Assembly (NCBI GenBank): GCA_023955335.1
Contig: JAGSGF010000020.1
Coordinates: 1-48,399 of the forward strand
Origin: Yoonia sp.
GTDB lineage: Bacteria > Pseudomonadota > Alphaproteobacteria > Rhodobacterales > Rhodobacteraceae
Length of the DNA: 48,399 nucleotides
Reading direction: 5' to 3'
Positions 26,133-35,105 of this stretch are shown here, piece by piece; the stretch's first letter is position 1; each line of letters starts with the position of its first letter. Below the pieces are notes generated by a model, which searched no databases, was not told the DNA's origin, and worked only from the letters and a program-made list of their open reading frames with translations. Both the position numbers and the translations under genes were made by a program.

Positions 26133-26812
26133 AGCTCTCGGCCGATCTTCAAGCCTTTGCAGGGCGTATAGGGCATGAGTTTGCCAAGCCCGAAATTTTG
26201 GTGCGCGCCGTGACGCATTCGTCGATGACATCGCCGCACCGTGACGACAATCAACGCCAAGAATTTCTTGGGGACCGTGTGCTTGGTCTTGTGATGGCCG
26301 AGGCGCTGCTTTTGGCAGATGCGAACGCTGCCGAAGGGCTGCTTGCCCCGCGCTTCAACGCGCTTGTGCGCAAAGAAGCCTGTGCCGATGTCGCCCGCGA
26401 AATTGACCTTGGCGCTGTGCTAAAACTTGGCCGGTCCGAGATGAAATCTGGTGGCCGCCGCAAAGAAGCGTTGTTGGCCGATGGCATGGAGGCCGTGATT
26501 GCAGCCGTCTATCAAGACGGTGGTTTTGATGCGGCACGCGGGATGGTCTTGCGCCTTTGGGGTGCCCGTATCCACAATGTGGCCAAAGATGCCCGTGACC
26601 CGAAAACGGCGCTGCAAGAATGGGCCCAAGGGCGCGGTGAAAACCCGCCAGAATATGTTGAAGTGGCTCGTTCGGGCCCCGACCACCAACCGATATTTAC
26701 GATTGAGGCGCGCTTGTCCTCAGGACCGTTCGAGGCGGCAACCGCCGGGTCCAAACGCCAAGCCGAACAAGCTGCTGCGGCTGCCCTTTTGAAGAAAGTT
26801 GAACAACAATGA
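26129..26812 (+). CDS. rnc: Ribonuclease III
   Basis: Double-strand-specific RNase that processes rRNA precursors and structured mRNAs. Of the 227 residues, the N-terminal endonuclease domain carries a signature variant [13 protein letters not shown] (the usual form is ERLEFLGDSVL) and the second metal site in [13 protein letters not shown]; the C-terminal double-stranded RNA-binding domain starts at [11 protein letters not shown]. The start is TTG at 26129, overlapping the lepB stop as TTGA. The N-terminal residues MKLSADL match what I recall of relatives, supporting this rare start, which may keep RNase III levels low. Confidence 0.94.
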   Translation: MKLSADLQAFAGRIGHEFAKPEILVRAVTHSSMTSPHRDDNQRQEFLGDRVLGLVMAEALLLADANAAEGLLAPRFNALVRKEACADVAREIDLGAVLKLGRSEMKSGGRRKEALLADGMEAVIAAVYQDGGFDAARGMVLRLWGARIHNVAKDARDPKTALQEWAQGRGENPPEYVEVARSGPDHQPIFTIEARLSSGPFEAATAGSKRQAEQAAAAALLKKVEQQ

Positions 26813-27726
26813 CTGACCAGCCCACCAAAGCCGGTTTTATTGCCCTGATCGGTGAGCCCAACGCGGGTAAATCCACGCTGCTGAACCATATGGTCGGCGC
26901 GAAGGTCAGCATCGTCACCCACAAAGTCCAGACGACTCGCACCCGTATTCGTGGCGTCGTGATGGAAGGCCGAAGCCAGCTGGTATTTGTTGACACACCC
27001 GGTCTGTTCAAACCAAAACGCAGGCTTGATCGCGCAATGGTTAAGGCTGCGTGGGGCGGGGCTGCTGATGCAGACGTCGTCGTTTTGATGATCGAAGCGC
27101 ATCGCGGCATGTCCGAAGGCGTAAAGGCGATTATTGAGCGCCTGAAAGAACATGCAGGTAATTCGCCCGTCGCTCTTGCGATCAATAAGATCGACAAAGT
27201 CAAAACTGAAAAGCTGCTTGGGCTGGCGGACGAGATGAACGAGGCCTACCCGTTTGTGCAAACTTTCATGATCTCGGCCGAACGTGGCCACGGGTGTGAC
27301 GCGCTGCGCGGTTGGCTTGGGCATCAGGTGCCTGACGGTCCTTGGTTGTACCCCGAAGATCAGATCGCTGATTTGCCGTTGCGGATGATTGCGGCAGAAA
27401 CGACTCGCGAAAAGCTGACGCTGCGTTTGCATCAGGAATTGCCATATCAGTTGACCGTTGAGACGGAAAATTGGGAAGATCGCAAAGACGGTTCTTGTCG
27501 GATTGACCAGATCATTTATGTGATGCGCGATGGACACAAAGGTATCGTGCTTGGCAACAAGGGCGAGACGATCAAAGCGGTCAGTACCGCTGCACGGATC
27601 GAGCTGGAAGAGTTTCTCGACCGCCGCGTCCACCTGTTCCTACAGATCAAGGTCCGGCCTGGCTGGCTTGAAGAAAAAGAGCGCTACTCCGAAATGGGCT
27701 TGGACTTCAAAGATGGCAATGTATGA
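26809..27726 (+). CDS. era: GTPase Era
   Basis: Ras-like GTPase that binds the 3' end of 16S rRNA in 30S assembly. In the 305-residue product: G1 GEPNAGKST (residues 15-23), G3 DTPG, G4 NKID, and the C-terminal KH domain with [20 protein letters not shown]. It overlaps rnc by ATGA and DUF1491 by ATGA. The gene order rnc-era is nearly universal in proteobacteria. Confidence 0.97.
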   Translation: MTDQPTKAGFIALIGEPNAGKSTLLNHMVGAKVSIVTHKVQTTRTRIRGVVMEGRSQLVFVDTPGLFKPKRRLDRAMVKAAWGGAADADVVVLMIEAHRGMSEGVKAIIERLKEHAGNSPVALAINKIDKVKTEKLLGLADEMNEAYPFVQTFMISAERGHGCDALRGWLGHQVPDGPWLYPEDQIADLPLRMIAAETTREKLTLRLHQELPYQLTVETENWEDRKDGSCRIDQIIYVMRDGHKGIVLGNKGETIKAVSTAARIELEEFLDRRVHLFLQIKVRPGWLEEKERYSEMGLDFKDGNV

Positions 27727-28049
27727 GGCTAACGGCGGATCTTTGGGTCTCTGCCTATCTCACGCGGCTTAGGCTGGTCGAAATTCCGGCGTTTGTTGTT
27801 GCGCGTGGCGATGCCACGGCGGGGGCTGTTCTGGTTAAGCTCAACACGTTGGATGGGCAGGCGAGCTGTTACCAGCGATCCTTTGATCTGATGACGGGCG
27901 ACCGCAAATGGGTCGTCCTGAACGAAGGCGCGGAAAGCGATGTTGATGCATCCGTTGCCAAACAGCGCGGCTTTGACCCTGATCTTTGGGTAATTGAAGT
28001 TGAAGACAAACAGGGGCGTCATCTGTTGGATGAACCCGGGTTAGAGTGA
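27723..28049 (+). CDS. DUF1491 family protein
   Basis: A 108-residue conserved alphaproteobacterial protein of unknown function, starting [17 protein letters not shown] and containing GDATAGAVLVKLN and a C-terminal FDPDLWVIEVED, as in DUF1491. The ATG overlaps the era stop by 4 bp. Its position between era and recO is typical for Rhodobacteraceae. A hairpin repeat directly follows the stop codon. Confidence 0.88.
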   Translation: MRLTADLWVSAYLTRLRLVEIPAFVVARGDATAGAVLVKLNTLDGQASCYQRSFDLMTGDRKWVVLNEGAESDVDASVAKQRGFDPDLWVIEVEDKQGRHLLDEPGLE

Positions 28050-28109
28050 GTATTTTGAAAAAAGCGAGGTCGGGTTTCGGCTTTTGCCCTCGCTTTTACA
28101 TAAATACTC
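28048..28109 (+). terminator. Hairpin built from two inverted repeat copies, probable terminator after DUF1491
   Basis: Outer arms GAGTATTT (28048-28055) and AAATACTC (28102-28109) and inner arms AAAGCGAGG (28061-28069) and CCTCGCTTT (28088-28096) fold together, starting within the stop codon of DUF1491. TTTT at 28094-28097 follows the inner stem. It probably ends the lepB-rnc-era transcript or reduces read-through to recO. Confidence 0.6.
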
Positions 28110-28122
28110 CCGCCGGAGGCTC
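28102..28122 (-). repeat. Dispersed GCCTCCGGC(A/G)GGAGTATTT repeat, copy 2 (inverted)
   Basis: On the minus strand it reads gagcctccggcgggagtattt, identical to 14351-14371 except for one base. In both places the element lies within a few bases of a gene end and is associated with an AAAGCGAGG motif. Confidence 0.7.
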
Positions 28123-28172
28123 TATCATTTCGGCACTTGCATCCGCCTGTATGACACGATGATAGTTCACAC

Positions 28173-28904
28173 ATGTTAAGCTGGACCGATGATGCCACCG
28201 TTCTTACGTCGCGCCCTTTTGGCGAAACGTCGGTCATTGTCGAAGTGTTTTCCAAGGACCAAGGTCGCCATGCCGGTGTCGTTCGTGGCGGTGCCAGCCG
28301 AAAGGTCGCACCTATTTTGCAACCGGGTGCCCAAGTGAATGTGACTTGGAAGGCCCGATTGAATCAGCACCTTGGAAGTTTTACTGTTGAGCCTGTGCGC
28401 AGCCGAGCGGCCCAAGCAATGGGTGATCGTTTGGCCTTGGCTGGGCTCAATGCGGTCAACGCATTGCTGGTGATGGTGTTGCCTGAGCGTGAGGCACATC
28501 CCCCACTGTACGATCGAACCATTGGACTGCTTGATCTGCTCGGCCAATCAGAGATCTGGCCGCTCGCCTATTTGCGCTGGGAGCAGGCGCTGCTCGAAGA
28601 AATGGGCTATGGCATGGACCTTTCGGCCTGTGCTGTGCGCGGCGTGAACGAAGATCTGGCGTTTGTGTCCCCGAAAACGGGTCGCGCAGTAAGCCGAGAT
28701 GCGGCAGGCGATTGGGCAGACCGTTTACTGCCGTTACCGCCGGTTTTGGCTGGCAAAGGCGACGCGGATAATGATCAAATTCTTATTGCACTGCGGACAA
28801 CAGGGTTCTTTATTGAAAAGCGATTGCTCAGGGGGCTGGGCGACAAGCCAATGCCCGCAGCCCGTCAGCGCTTAATCGATACGATCACCCGTCAGGGTGC
28901 CTGA
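28173..28904 (+). CDS. recO: DNA repair protein RecO
   Basis: Loads RecA onto SSB-coated DNA with RecR in the RecF pathway. In the 243-residue product the N-terminal OB fold begins [20 protein letters not shown] and contains [14 protein letters not shown]; the helical C-terminal part has [16 protein letters not shown]. The last 13 bases overlap the convergent META-domain gene. It is the end of the plus-strand housekeeping run. Confidence 0.95.
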   Translation: MLSWTDDATVLTSRPFGETSVIVEVFSKDQGRHAGVVRGGASRKVAPILQPGAQVNVTWKARLNQHLGSFTVEPVRSRAAQAMGDRLALAGLNAVNALLVMVLPEREAHPPLYDRTIGLLDLLGQSEIWPLAYLRWEQALLEEMGYGMDLSACAVRGVNEDLAFVSPKTGRAVSRDAAGDWADRLLPLPPVLAGKGDADNDQILIALRTTGFFIEKRLLRGLGDKPMPAARQRLIDTITRQGA

Positions 28905-29278
28905 AACAGCATTTGACGCCCTTTGTCGTCGGACAATATGAGCATCCCGCCCAGAATTTCGACCAATGTCATGGTGCGTAGCGCATCGAAAAACTGCGCC
29001 TCTGCGGCCAAGTCTGGACAGGCCATGCGCGTGCTGCCAATTGCGCCCAGACTAAACCACGGATAGGGAGCAGTTTGGTCGGCAAAGTAGCGGTTGCATG
29101 GTCCGCGCCCAGTGATTTTGCCTGCCACCGACACATCAATTGTTGCTGTGGATGCAAAGGCTGTCCCATCGATTGATTGCAGCGCAAACGTGGTGACCCC
29201 ATCGGTGAACGCGGTGACGCTTTCATCGGCTTGGCAGGCTGCGGTCATGATAAACGCCAAGGCAATCAGGTATTTCAT
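28892..29278 (-). CDS. META-domain lipoprotein
   Basis: A 128-residue HslJ-like META domain protein exported as a lipoprotein: the signal [15 protein letters not shown] ends in a lipobox TAAC with the lipidated Cys at position 15. The domain shows [10 protein letters not shown] and [16 protein letters not shown], typical of META. The role is unknown; E. coli HslJ is heat-shock induced and linked to novobiocin resistance. It overlaps the 3' end of recO by 13 bp on the opposite strand. Confidence 0.8.
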   Translation of the reverse strand: MKYLIALAFIMTAACQADESVTAFTDGVTTFALQSIDGTAFASTATIDVSVAGKITGRGPCNRYFADQTAPYPWFSLGAIGSTRMACPDLAAEAQFFDALRTMTLVEILGGMLILSDDKGRQMLFQAP

Positions 29279-29305
29279 GCACCCAACATATGATGCCTTA
29301 ACGCC

Positions 29306-30970
29306 TTAGTCGAGCAGACGCCGTGCAATCACTTGGGCCTGGATTTCAGCGGCGCCTTCAAAGATGTTCAAGATGCGCGCATCGCACAGAATGCGGCTGA
29401 CCTTATATTCAAGCGCAAAGCCGTTACCGCCGTGGATTTGCAGCGCGTTATCCGCGCAAGCCCACGCAACACGTGCGCCGAGCAGCTTGGCCATCCCCGC
29501 CTCTAGATCGCAACGCCGGTCGTTGTCTTTTTCATGTGCGCTGAAATAGGTCAGTTGCCGCGCAATCATAATCTCGACGGCCATCATCGCAAGCTTGCCT
29601 GACACGCGCGGAAAGTCGATCAGCGCTTTGCCAAACTGCTTGCGGTCAATTGCGTATTGCATACCCACATCAAGCGCGGATGCCGCGACCCCAATGGCCC
29701 GTGCGGCTGTTTGGATGCGCGCAGATTCGAATGTCTGCATAAGCTGCTTGAACCCTTTGCCAGTCTCGCCGCCCAACAGATTTTCGCCTTTGACCTTAAA
29801 TCCGTCAAACGCCAGTTCGTATTCCTTCATGCCCCGATACCCGAGGACCTCGATTTCGCCGCCAGTCATGCCCGGGGTCGGAAAGGGGGTCTCATCGGTG
29901 CCCGGTGTCTTTTCGGCCAAGAACATCGACAAGCCGCGATAGTTGGTTGTGTCCGGGTCGGTCCGCGCCAAAAGGGTCATCACCTGCGTGCGCGCCGCGT
30001 GCGTGATCCACGTTTTGTTGCCAGTCACCTCCCAGTCGTCGCCTGTTTTGACCGCGCGTGTGCGCAAAGATCCAAGGTCTGATCCGACGTTTGGTTCCGT
30101 AAACACAGCCGTTGGCAATGTTTCGGCGCTGGCCAGTCGTGGCAACCACTTTTGTTTCTGCTCTTCGGTGCCGCCGCAAATGATCAGTTCCGCCGCGATC
30201 TCGGACCGTGTTCCAAGCGACCCGACGCCGATATAGCCGCGCGATAGTTCTTCGGACACGACGCACATGGATGATTTTGACAGGCCAAAGCCGCCGTATT
30301 CTTCCGGGATAGTCAGGCCAAAGACGCCCATTTCGGCCAGCTCTTCGATGATTTCCATCGGGATTAGCTCGTCCTTCAGGTGCCATTCGTGCGCAAACGG
30401 CTCGACCTTTTCCAACGCAAAGCGGCGAAATTGCTCGCGGATCATTTCCAGTTCTTCGTCCAGACCGGATGCGCCGACGGTGATGTTGGCGGCTTGTTCC
30501 TGCATCAATTCGACGAGCCGCGTGCGAACGGCTTGGGTGTTGCCTGATTTGGTCAGAGCCGTGATCGCAGGGGTGTTCAGGGTGGCGGCAACATCTGCGC
30601 CAAGCCCCATGTCTTGCAGGCGCACAACCTCGCCTTGGTTCATTTGAATGCCGCCCGCGATCTGCAGTAAGTATTCGGCAAACGCGATCTGGTGGATCAG
30701 CTGTTCGACCTCGCCAAACTTACCATCTGCCGTTAGGCGATCCGCCCAGCCTTGCATTTGGTGCAAAGCTTGGGTGTACGTCGCCAGCCATGCAACGCCG
30801 TGTGCAGCTGTTTGATTGGCCTCGATCAGCGCGCCAGATATGCGGCCGCCGTCCGTGACCATTGTGCGCAACGTCGATTTTGCGGCGTCGAACACACCAT
30901 CAACAACGGGTAGGGCTTGCGCGGTTAAGCTGCGAAGCTCCGCTAGAATGAGGCTGTGCGTCTGTGTCAT
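29306..30970 (-). CDS. mcd: (2S)-methylsuccinyl-CoA dehydrogenase (acyl-CoA dehydrogenase family)
   Basis: FAD enzyme oxidising methylsuccinyl-CoA to mesaconyl-CoA in the ethylmalonyl-CoA pathway for C2 assimilation. At 554 residues it is much longer than common acyl-CoA dehydrogenases (about 380). An N-terminal helical extension of about 160 residues, including GGRISGALIEANQTAAHGVA, precedes the normal domain, which is the mark of Mcd. The core has VFTEPNVGSDLGSLRTRAV and a C-terminal RILCDARILNIFEGAAEIQAQ. The ATG at 30970 was chosen; in-frame upstream Met codons lack support. The electrons would pass to ETF (etfAB at 41.7-43.4 kb). Confidence 0.82.
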   Translation of the reverse strand: MTQTHSLILAELRSLTAQALPVVDGVFDAAKSTLRTMVTDGGRISGALIEANQTAAHGVAWLATYTQALHQMQGWADRLTADGKFGEVEQLIHQIAFAEYLLQIAGGIQMNQGEVVRLQDMGLGADVAATLNTPAITALTKSGNTQAVRTRLVELMQEQAANITVGASGLDEELEMIREQFRRFALEKVEPFAHEWHLKDELIPMEIIEELAEMGVFGLTIPEEYGGFGLSKSSMCVVSEELSRGYIGVGSLGTRSEIAAELIICGGTEEQKQKWLPRLASAETLPTAVFTEPNVGSDLGSLRTRAVKTGDDWEVTGNKTWITHAARTQVMTLLARTDPDTTNYRGLSMFLAEKTPGTDETPFPTPGMTGGEIEVLGYRGMKEYELAFDGFKVKGENLLGGETGKGFKQLMQTFESARIQTAARAIGVAASALDVGMQYAIDRKQFGKALIDFPRVSGKLAMMAVEIMIARQLTYFSAHEKDNDRRCDLEAGMAKLLGARVAWACADNALQIHGGNGFALEYKVSRILCDARILNIFEGAAEIQAQVIARRLLD

Positions 30971-31137
30971 ATTCTGTCCGTCATGTGGCATTGCGACTCT
31001 CCGGCATTGTGCAGATGCAGAGATATCGCCTTCGCACCTGCAGCGCAATAATCATCCGCTAAAAACACTGATGGTATACGAAAGTGTCGCAGTGGAAATC
31101 GCATGCATCTGGCGGCGTGGCGGCGTAAAGACATGTC

Positions 31138-31905
31138 ATGGACCTCATCTTGAACCTCATGACCCCTGCGGCATTCATTGTTGCGCTTATGATCGGCCTA
31201 TTTGCGGGCTTGGTCAAAGGCATGGTGGGCTTTGGCATGCCGATGATCATGATTTCGGGCATGTCCACGGTGTTGTCACCGGAACTGGCGCTTGCTGGGT
31301 TGATCCTACCGACATTGGTCAGCAACGCGATGCAGGCATTTCGTCATGGCATTGCTGCGGCATGGGCGTCGGTATGCCGGTTTCGGCTGTTCCTTGTGGT
31401 CGCAGGGGTGGTTTTGATTGGCAGTGCGCAGCTGGTCACGGTTTTGCCACCAGCGGTTTTGTTCCTGTTTATTGGGGTGTCTGTTGCAGGCTTTGCGTTG
31501 ATGCAGCTTGTTGGTTGGCAGCCAAAGGTGTCTGGCGACGTACCATGGGTCGAAGCTGTTGTTGGTGCGTTTGCAGGGTTCACTGGCGGGCTGTCCGGAA
31601 TTTGGGGGCCACCGACTGTCGCATATTTGACAGCGACCAACACACCCAAAGCGGACCAAGTCCGCGTGCAAGGCGTGATCTATGGTTTGGGCGCCGTGGC
31701 GTTGTTTATCGCGCATGCTCAATCGGGGATCGTGCGGGCAGAAACAATCCCGTTTTCTGTCATTTTGGTGATTCCTGCGGTCATCGGCATGCGCCTTGGG
31801 TTCAGGTATCAGGACCGCATTGCACAGGCCATGTTTAAGCGGCTGACGCTGGTTGTGCTGTTGGTTGCTGGGCTGAACCTGATCCGGCGCGGGATGCTAG
31901 GATAG
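31138..31905 (+). CDS. TauE/SafE-family membrane transporter (sulfite exporter type)
   Basis: A 255-residue protein with about eight hydrophobic segments and the two repeats GLFAGLVKGMVGFGMPMIM and FAGFTGGLSGIWGPPTVAYL that define the TauE/SafE (TSUP) group. Members move sulfite, sulfonates or other organic acids. If the first genes of the window degrade a sulfonate, sulfite export would be needed, but this gene is 26 kb away and no direct link can be shown. It is divergent from mcd and its last 9 bases overlap the convergent DUF3859-like gene. Confidence 0.87.
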   Translation: MDLILNLMTPAAFIVALMIGLFAGLVKGMVGFGMPMIMISGMSTVLSPELALAGLILPTLVSNAMQAFRHGIAAAWASVCRFRLFLVVAGVVLIGSAQLVTVLPPAVLFLFIGVSVAGFALMQLVGWQPKVSGDVPWVEAVVGAFAGFTGGLSGIWGPPTVAYLTATNTPKADQVRVQGVIYGLGAVALFIAHAQSGIVRAETIPFSVILVIPAVIGMRLGFRYQDRIAQAMFKRLTLVVLLVAGLNLIRRGMLG

Positions 31906-32433
31906 CAACTTTGCAAACCCACAGATCGCCGCAAGCTCAGGAACTTGGTCAGGGGGGAGAACCTCGAATGTGGTGCGGTAAAGCACGTCCGCGCCGCTTG
32001 CAGCCTCTATCTGCCAGAACCCTGTGACCAATTCATAGTCGAAATCGAACTGGTAGAATGTAAGCGATGGGTCTGTGCCGGATATGTTGGTGCCAAAACT
32101 TTGGGATGTTGCGCGCAGGTCGCCCATTGCGGGATGGCTGATGGTTATCGTCACATTTGAAATGCCGAACAAATCTGCGGCCTGCGCCTTAATCCCGAAC
32201 CCGATGCCGCGCACCGCGGGGACGCGCCGTTTGGTGGACACAAAATCAGGTTCAATATCAATCAGATGTGTGGTGCCGGCGACCGTGCCTGGCGCAGGTG
32301 ATGTTCCAGAGGTCGACGGTGCGCAGATTATTCCTGCCGCATGGGATGCGATCAGTGGGCTGACCATGTCAGGTGCTTGAGCCGACGCCATCACGGGGAA
32401 CAGTGCAAACAAAAAGGTGCGCCACATTATCAT
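31897..32433 (-). CDS. Secreted DUF3859-like protein of unknown function
   Basis: A 178-residue protein with a Sec signal peptide (MWRTFLFALFPVMASA, cleavage before QAPD). The mature part is beta-rich, with GIGFGIKAQA, ITISHPAMG and FYQFDFDYELVTGFW, resembling what I recall of DUF3859 proteins in Rhodobacteraceae. Two cysteines (GIICAPS and AAICGF) may pair in the periplasm. The first ATG (32433) has AAGGTG 5 bases upstream; the ATG two codons later is an alternative. The function is unknown. Confidence 0.65.
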   Translation of the reverse strand: MIMWRTFLFALFPVMASAQAPDMVSPLIASHAAGIICAPSTSGTSPAPGTVAGTTHLIDIEPDFVSTKRRVPAVRGIGFGIKAQAADLFGISNVTITISHPAMGDLRATSQSFGTNISGTDPSLTFYQFDFDYELVTGFWQIEAASGADVLYRTTFEVLPPDQVPELAAICGFAKLLS

Positions 32434-32470
32434 GGACGCACCTTAGCAGCTTGACCGGTGACGTGAAGCC

Positions 32471-34069
32471 TTAGCCGATGGCAGCGGCTTTAACATCATC
32501 ATCGATGAACGGGTGGTATTTTTCAAAGTTGTTGCTGAACATCGAAACCAACTTGGATGCCTGTGCATCATAGGCGGCGTGGTCTGCCCAAGTGTCGCGT
32601 GGGTTTAATAACTGGTCATCTACGCCGTCGCATGTGACCGGGACTTCAAACCCAAAGTTGGGATCTTTGTGGAACTTGTTTTCAACCAATGACCCGTCAA
32701 GCGCGGCGGTCAGCAAGGCGCGCGTCGCTTTGATCGGCATCCGGCTGCCTGTGCCGTACGCGCCGCCGGTCCACCCGGTGTTGACCAACCAGCAAGTCGC
32801 GCCATGAGTCGCGATTTTCTGGCGAAGCAGGTTGCCATACACTTCAGGCCGACGTGGCATAAATGGTGCGCCAAAACAGGTGGAGAATGTAGGCTCCGGC
32901 TCTGTCACGCCGCGTTCTGTGCCTGCGACCTTGGACGTGAAGCCCGACAGGAAGTGGTACATTGCTTGGGCTGGTGTCAGGCGGCTGATGGGTGGCAGTA
33001 CGCCAAACGCATCACATGTCAGCATGATGATGTTTTTGGGGTGGCCACCAAGCGCAGTTTCAGACGCGTTGCCGATATAGTTTAGCGGGTACGCACAACG
33101 CATGTTGGCAGTCAGGCTGTCATCGTTGAAATCCAATTCCAGCGTTTCAGGGTCGAAAACCATGTTTTCAATGACCGTGTGCGGCATCGAGCAAGTTGCG
33201 TAAATCTCTGGCTCTGCCTTTGGGTCCAGACCGATGGTCTTGGCATAGCAGCCACCTTCAAAGTTGAAGGTACCGCGGTCAGACCAGCCATGTTCGTCGT
33301 CACCAATCAACACGCGCGTTGGGTCGGCAGACAACGTCGTTTTGCCAGTGCCAGACAGACCAAAGAAAATGGCTGTATCAACAGGATTGCCCGGAGCGTG
33401 GTTGGCCGAGCAGTGCATCGGCATGATACCCTTTTCGGGCAGCAGGTAGTTCAACAGGGTGAAGACGGATTTCTTGTTCTCGCCTGCGTATTCCGTGCCG
33501 CCGATCAAGATCAGTTTGGCATCCATGTTCAATGCGATCACAGTCTCGGACCGACAACCGTGCTTGGCAGGGTCTGCTTTGAATGTTGGGCAGTTGATGA
33601 TTGTGAAATCAGGTTCAAACGTGTCGAGTTCGGACGCCTCAGGACGGCGCAGCAGGTGGCGAATGAACAAGGCATGCCACGTCAGTTCGGTAACAACCCG
33701 CACATCAAGGCGATATTTGGGGTCAGCGCCGCCAAACAAATCTTGGACGTCGTATGAGCCACCCTTCATGTGTTCACGCATGTCTGCGTACAGAACATCG
33801 AACTTGTCGCTATCCATCGGCGGGTTGTTTTCCCACCAGATCGTGTCTTCGACAGACGGTGTGCGCACGACGAATTTGTCCTTTGGGGATCGGCCTGTAT
33901 GCTTGCCTGTTGTGACGAGCAGTGTGCCACCTTTGCCTGTCACACCTTCGCCCGCAGCGATGGCGGCATCATGCAATTCAGCCTCGGAGCGGTTGTAATA
34001 CACATAACCCAGCCCTGTGATGCCTTGATCGTCAAGTTTCATCTTTGGGTTGACCTGACCTTGGTCCAT
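32471..34069 (-). CDS. pckA: Phosphoenolpyruvate carboxykinase (ATP)
   Basis: Converts oxaloacetate and ATP to PEP and CO2, the entry step of gluconeogenesis. Its 532 residues are normal for the ATP type. The Walker A motif [11 protein letters not shown] (237-247), the RSPKDKF active-site loop (60-66) and [11 protein letters not shown] (kinase 2) are clear. The ATG at 34069 has AGGAG 8 bases upstream; the 54-codon upstream extension is rejected. It is divergent from chvI-chvG, a conserved arrangement in alphaproteobacteria, and a doubled operator-like motif lies about 90-125 bp upstream. Confidence 0.97.
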   Translation of the reverse strand: MDQGQVNPKMKLDDQGITGLGYVYYNRSEAELHDAAIAAGEGVTGKGGTLLVTTGKHTGRSPKDKFVVRTPSVEDTIWWENNPPMDSDKFDVLYADMREHMKGGSYDVQDLFGGADPKYRLDVRVVTELTWHALFIRHLLRRPEASELDTFEPDFTIINCPTFKADPAKHGCRSETVIALNMDAKLILIGGTEYAGENKKSVFTLLNYLLPEKGIMPMHCSANHAPGNPVDTAIFFGLSGTGKTTLSADPTRVLIGDDEHGWSDRGTFNFEGGCYAKTIGLDPKAEPEIYATCSMPHTVIENMVFDPETLELDFNDDSLTANMRCAYPLNYIGNASETALGGHPKNIIMLTCDAFGVLPPISRLTPAQAMYHFLSGFTSKVAGTERGVTEPEPTFSTCFGAPFMPRRPEVYGNLLRQKIATHGATCWLVNTGWTGGAYGTGSRMPIKATRALLTAALDGSLVENKFHKDPNFGFEVPVTCDGVDDQLLNPRDTWADHAAYDAQASKLVSMFSNNFEKYHPFIDDDVKAAAIG

Positions 34070-34367
34070 GGGTTCGCTCCTGCAAGTTGGGGGCACGGTA
34101 TGGCCCCGATGGCTATCCTTAACATCATGCTTTTGTTCGCTGAAACCCCGCTTTGTTGGCGTTAGCGCAATCAAATGCATGTTAGCGCAAACAGTTGTGG
34201 GCCGGATCGTGATGTGAGGCATTTTAGTCATTACTTATCACATCTCACGACAAATAAGGCAAAGCTTAGGGTGTGATTCGCACTTGAGGGTTGATTCGCC
34301 GCCTGATTTTGACGAAAATGATAAAAAAAGCAGGCAAATCGTAATTGAGCAGTAAGGGTAAACTCCC
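34070..34367. promoter_or_regulatory. Divergent control region between pckA and chvI
   Basis: 298 bp with no gene. The pckA side holds the paired TTAGCGCAA sites described separately. The chvI side is AT-rich, with gataaaaaaagc near 34320, and ends in an AAGGG ribosome site before chvI. In related bacteria ChvI and carbon-status regulators act in this region; no ChvI site could be assigned with confidence. Confidence 0.6.
34160..34193. promoter_or_regulatory. Two GTTAGCGCAA operator-like sites 20 bp apart upstream of pckA
   Basis: GTTAGCGCAA occurs at 34161-34170 and again at 34181-34190. The second copy is part of TGTTAGCGCAAACA, a near-perfect palindrome. The 20-bp period places both on the same DNA face. 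The shape resembles LacI-family operators of the TGTTAnCGnTAACA kind, and the CceR/AkgR regulator of central carbon genes in Rhodobacter is a possible binder. This identification is from memory and context. Confidence 0.5.
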
Positions 34368-35102
34368 ATGTCAAGAATTGCATTGGTGGATGACGACAGG
34401 AATATTCTGACGTCGGTCGCAATGACTCTCGAAGCTGAAGGCTTCGAGGTTGAAACATATAACGATGGTCAGTCCGCGCTGGACGGCTTTAACAAGCGAA
34501 TGCCGGATATGGCCGTGCTTGATATCAAGATGCCCCGCATGGACGGGATGGATCTGTTGCAGCGTTTGCGTCAGAAATCATCCATGCCGGTTATCTTTCT
34601 GACATCCAAAGATGATGAAATTGACGAAGTTTTGGGCCTGCGTATGGGGGCCGATGATTATGTCAAGAAACCGTTCTCACAGCGTTTGCTGGTCGAACGT
34701 ATCCGCGCGCTGCTGCGCCGACAGGATGCGCTTGCTGGCGAAGCCATTGAAGAACAGGATGCGCTTGCTGGCGAAGCCATTGAAGAAACCGAAGAGACCA
34801 AGATCATGGTGCGTGGCGAACTGGTCATGGACCCACTGCGCCACGCGGTGAAATGGAAGGGGAGCGATGTCTCCTTGACGGTCACCGAATTCTTGTTGTT
34901 GCAGGCTTTGGCTCAGCGGCCCGGTTTCGTGAAGTCGCGCGATCAGCTGATGGATGTCGCTTATGACGATCAGGTTTATGTGGATGCCCGCACCATCGAC
35001 AGCCACATCAAACGGTTGCGCAAAAAGATGCGTAACACGGACGAAGAGTTTTCGGCGATCGAAACGCTTTACGGTATCGGTTACCGCTACAACGAAGAAT
35101 AA
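34368..35102 (+). CDS. chvI: Response regulator ChvI (OmpR family)
   Basis: A 244-residue OmpR-type regulator. The receiver domain (1-120) has the acidic pocket Asp8-Asp10, phosphoacceptor Asp52 ([12 protein letters not shown]), Thr79 and Lys101. The winged-helix domain (about 148-240) includes [23 protein letters not shown] and ends GIGYRYNEE. In related bacteria ChvI responds to acid and envelope stress and controls surface polysaccharide and carbon genes. Unusual here: the interdomain linker contains two identical 11-residue units, [11 protein letters not shown] at 119-129 and 130-140, from a perfect 33-bp tandem duplication. The partner kinase follows directly. Confidence 0.95.
   Translation: MSRIALVDDDRNILTSVAMTLEAEGFEVETYNDGQSALDGFNKRMPDMAVLDIKMPRMDGMDLLQRLRQKSSMPVIFLTSKDDEIDEVLGLRMGADDYVKKPFSQRLLVERIRALLRRQDALAGEAIEEQDALAGEAIEETEETKIMVRGELVMDPLRHAVKWKGSDVSLTVTEFLLLQALAQRPGFVKSRDQLMDVAYDDQVYVDARTIDSHIKRLRKKMRNTDEEFSAIETLYGIGYRYNEE
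34722..34787 (+). repeat. Perfect 33-bp tandem duplication inside chvI
   Basis: Bases 34722-34754 and 34755-34787 are identical, each eleven codons starting CAG GAT GCG CTT and ending GAA GAA. The frame is kept, so the effect is a linker 11 residues longer. Identity at every base, including third codon positions, points to a recent event or an assembly error. Confidence 0.95.
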
Positions 35103-35105
35103 GTG

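Noticed and set aside
26512..27633. 373-codon open frame antisense to rnc and era
   Set aside because: It spans two well-identified overlapping genes, and its translation is Arg/His-rich low-information sequence typical of antisense shadows.
30971..31048. 26-codon N-terminal extension of mcd
   Set aside because: Cys/Arg-rich sequence without resemblance to Mcd; the ATG at 30970 gives the expected length.
34070..34231. 54-codon N-terminal extension of pckA
   Set aside because: It crosses the regulatory region, lacks the PckA consensus, and the downstream ATG has a good AGGAG site.
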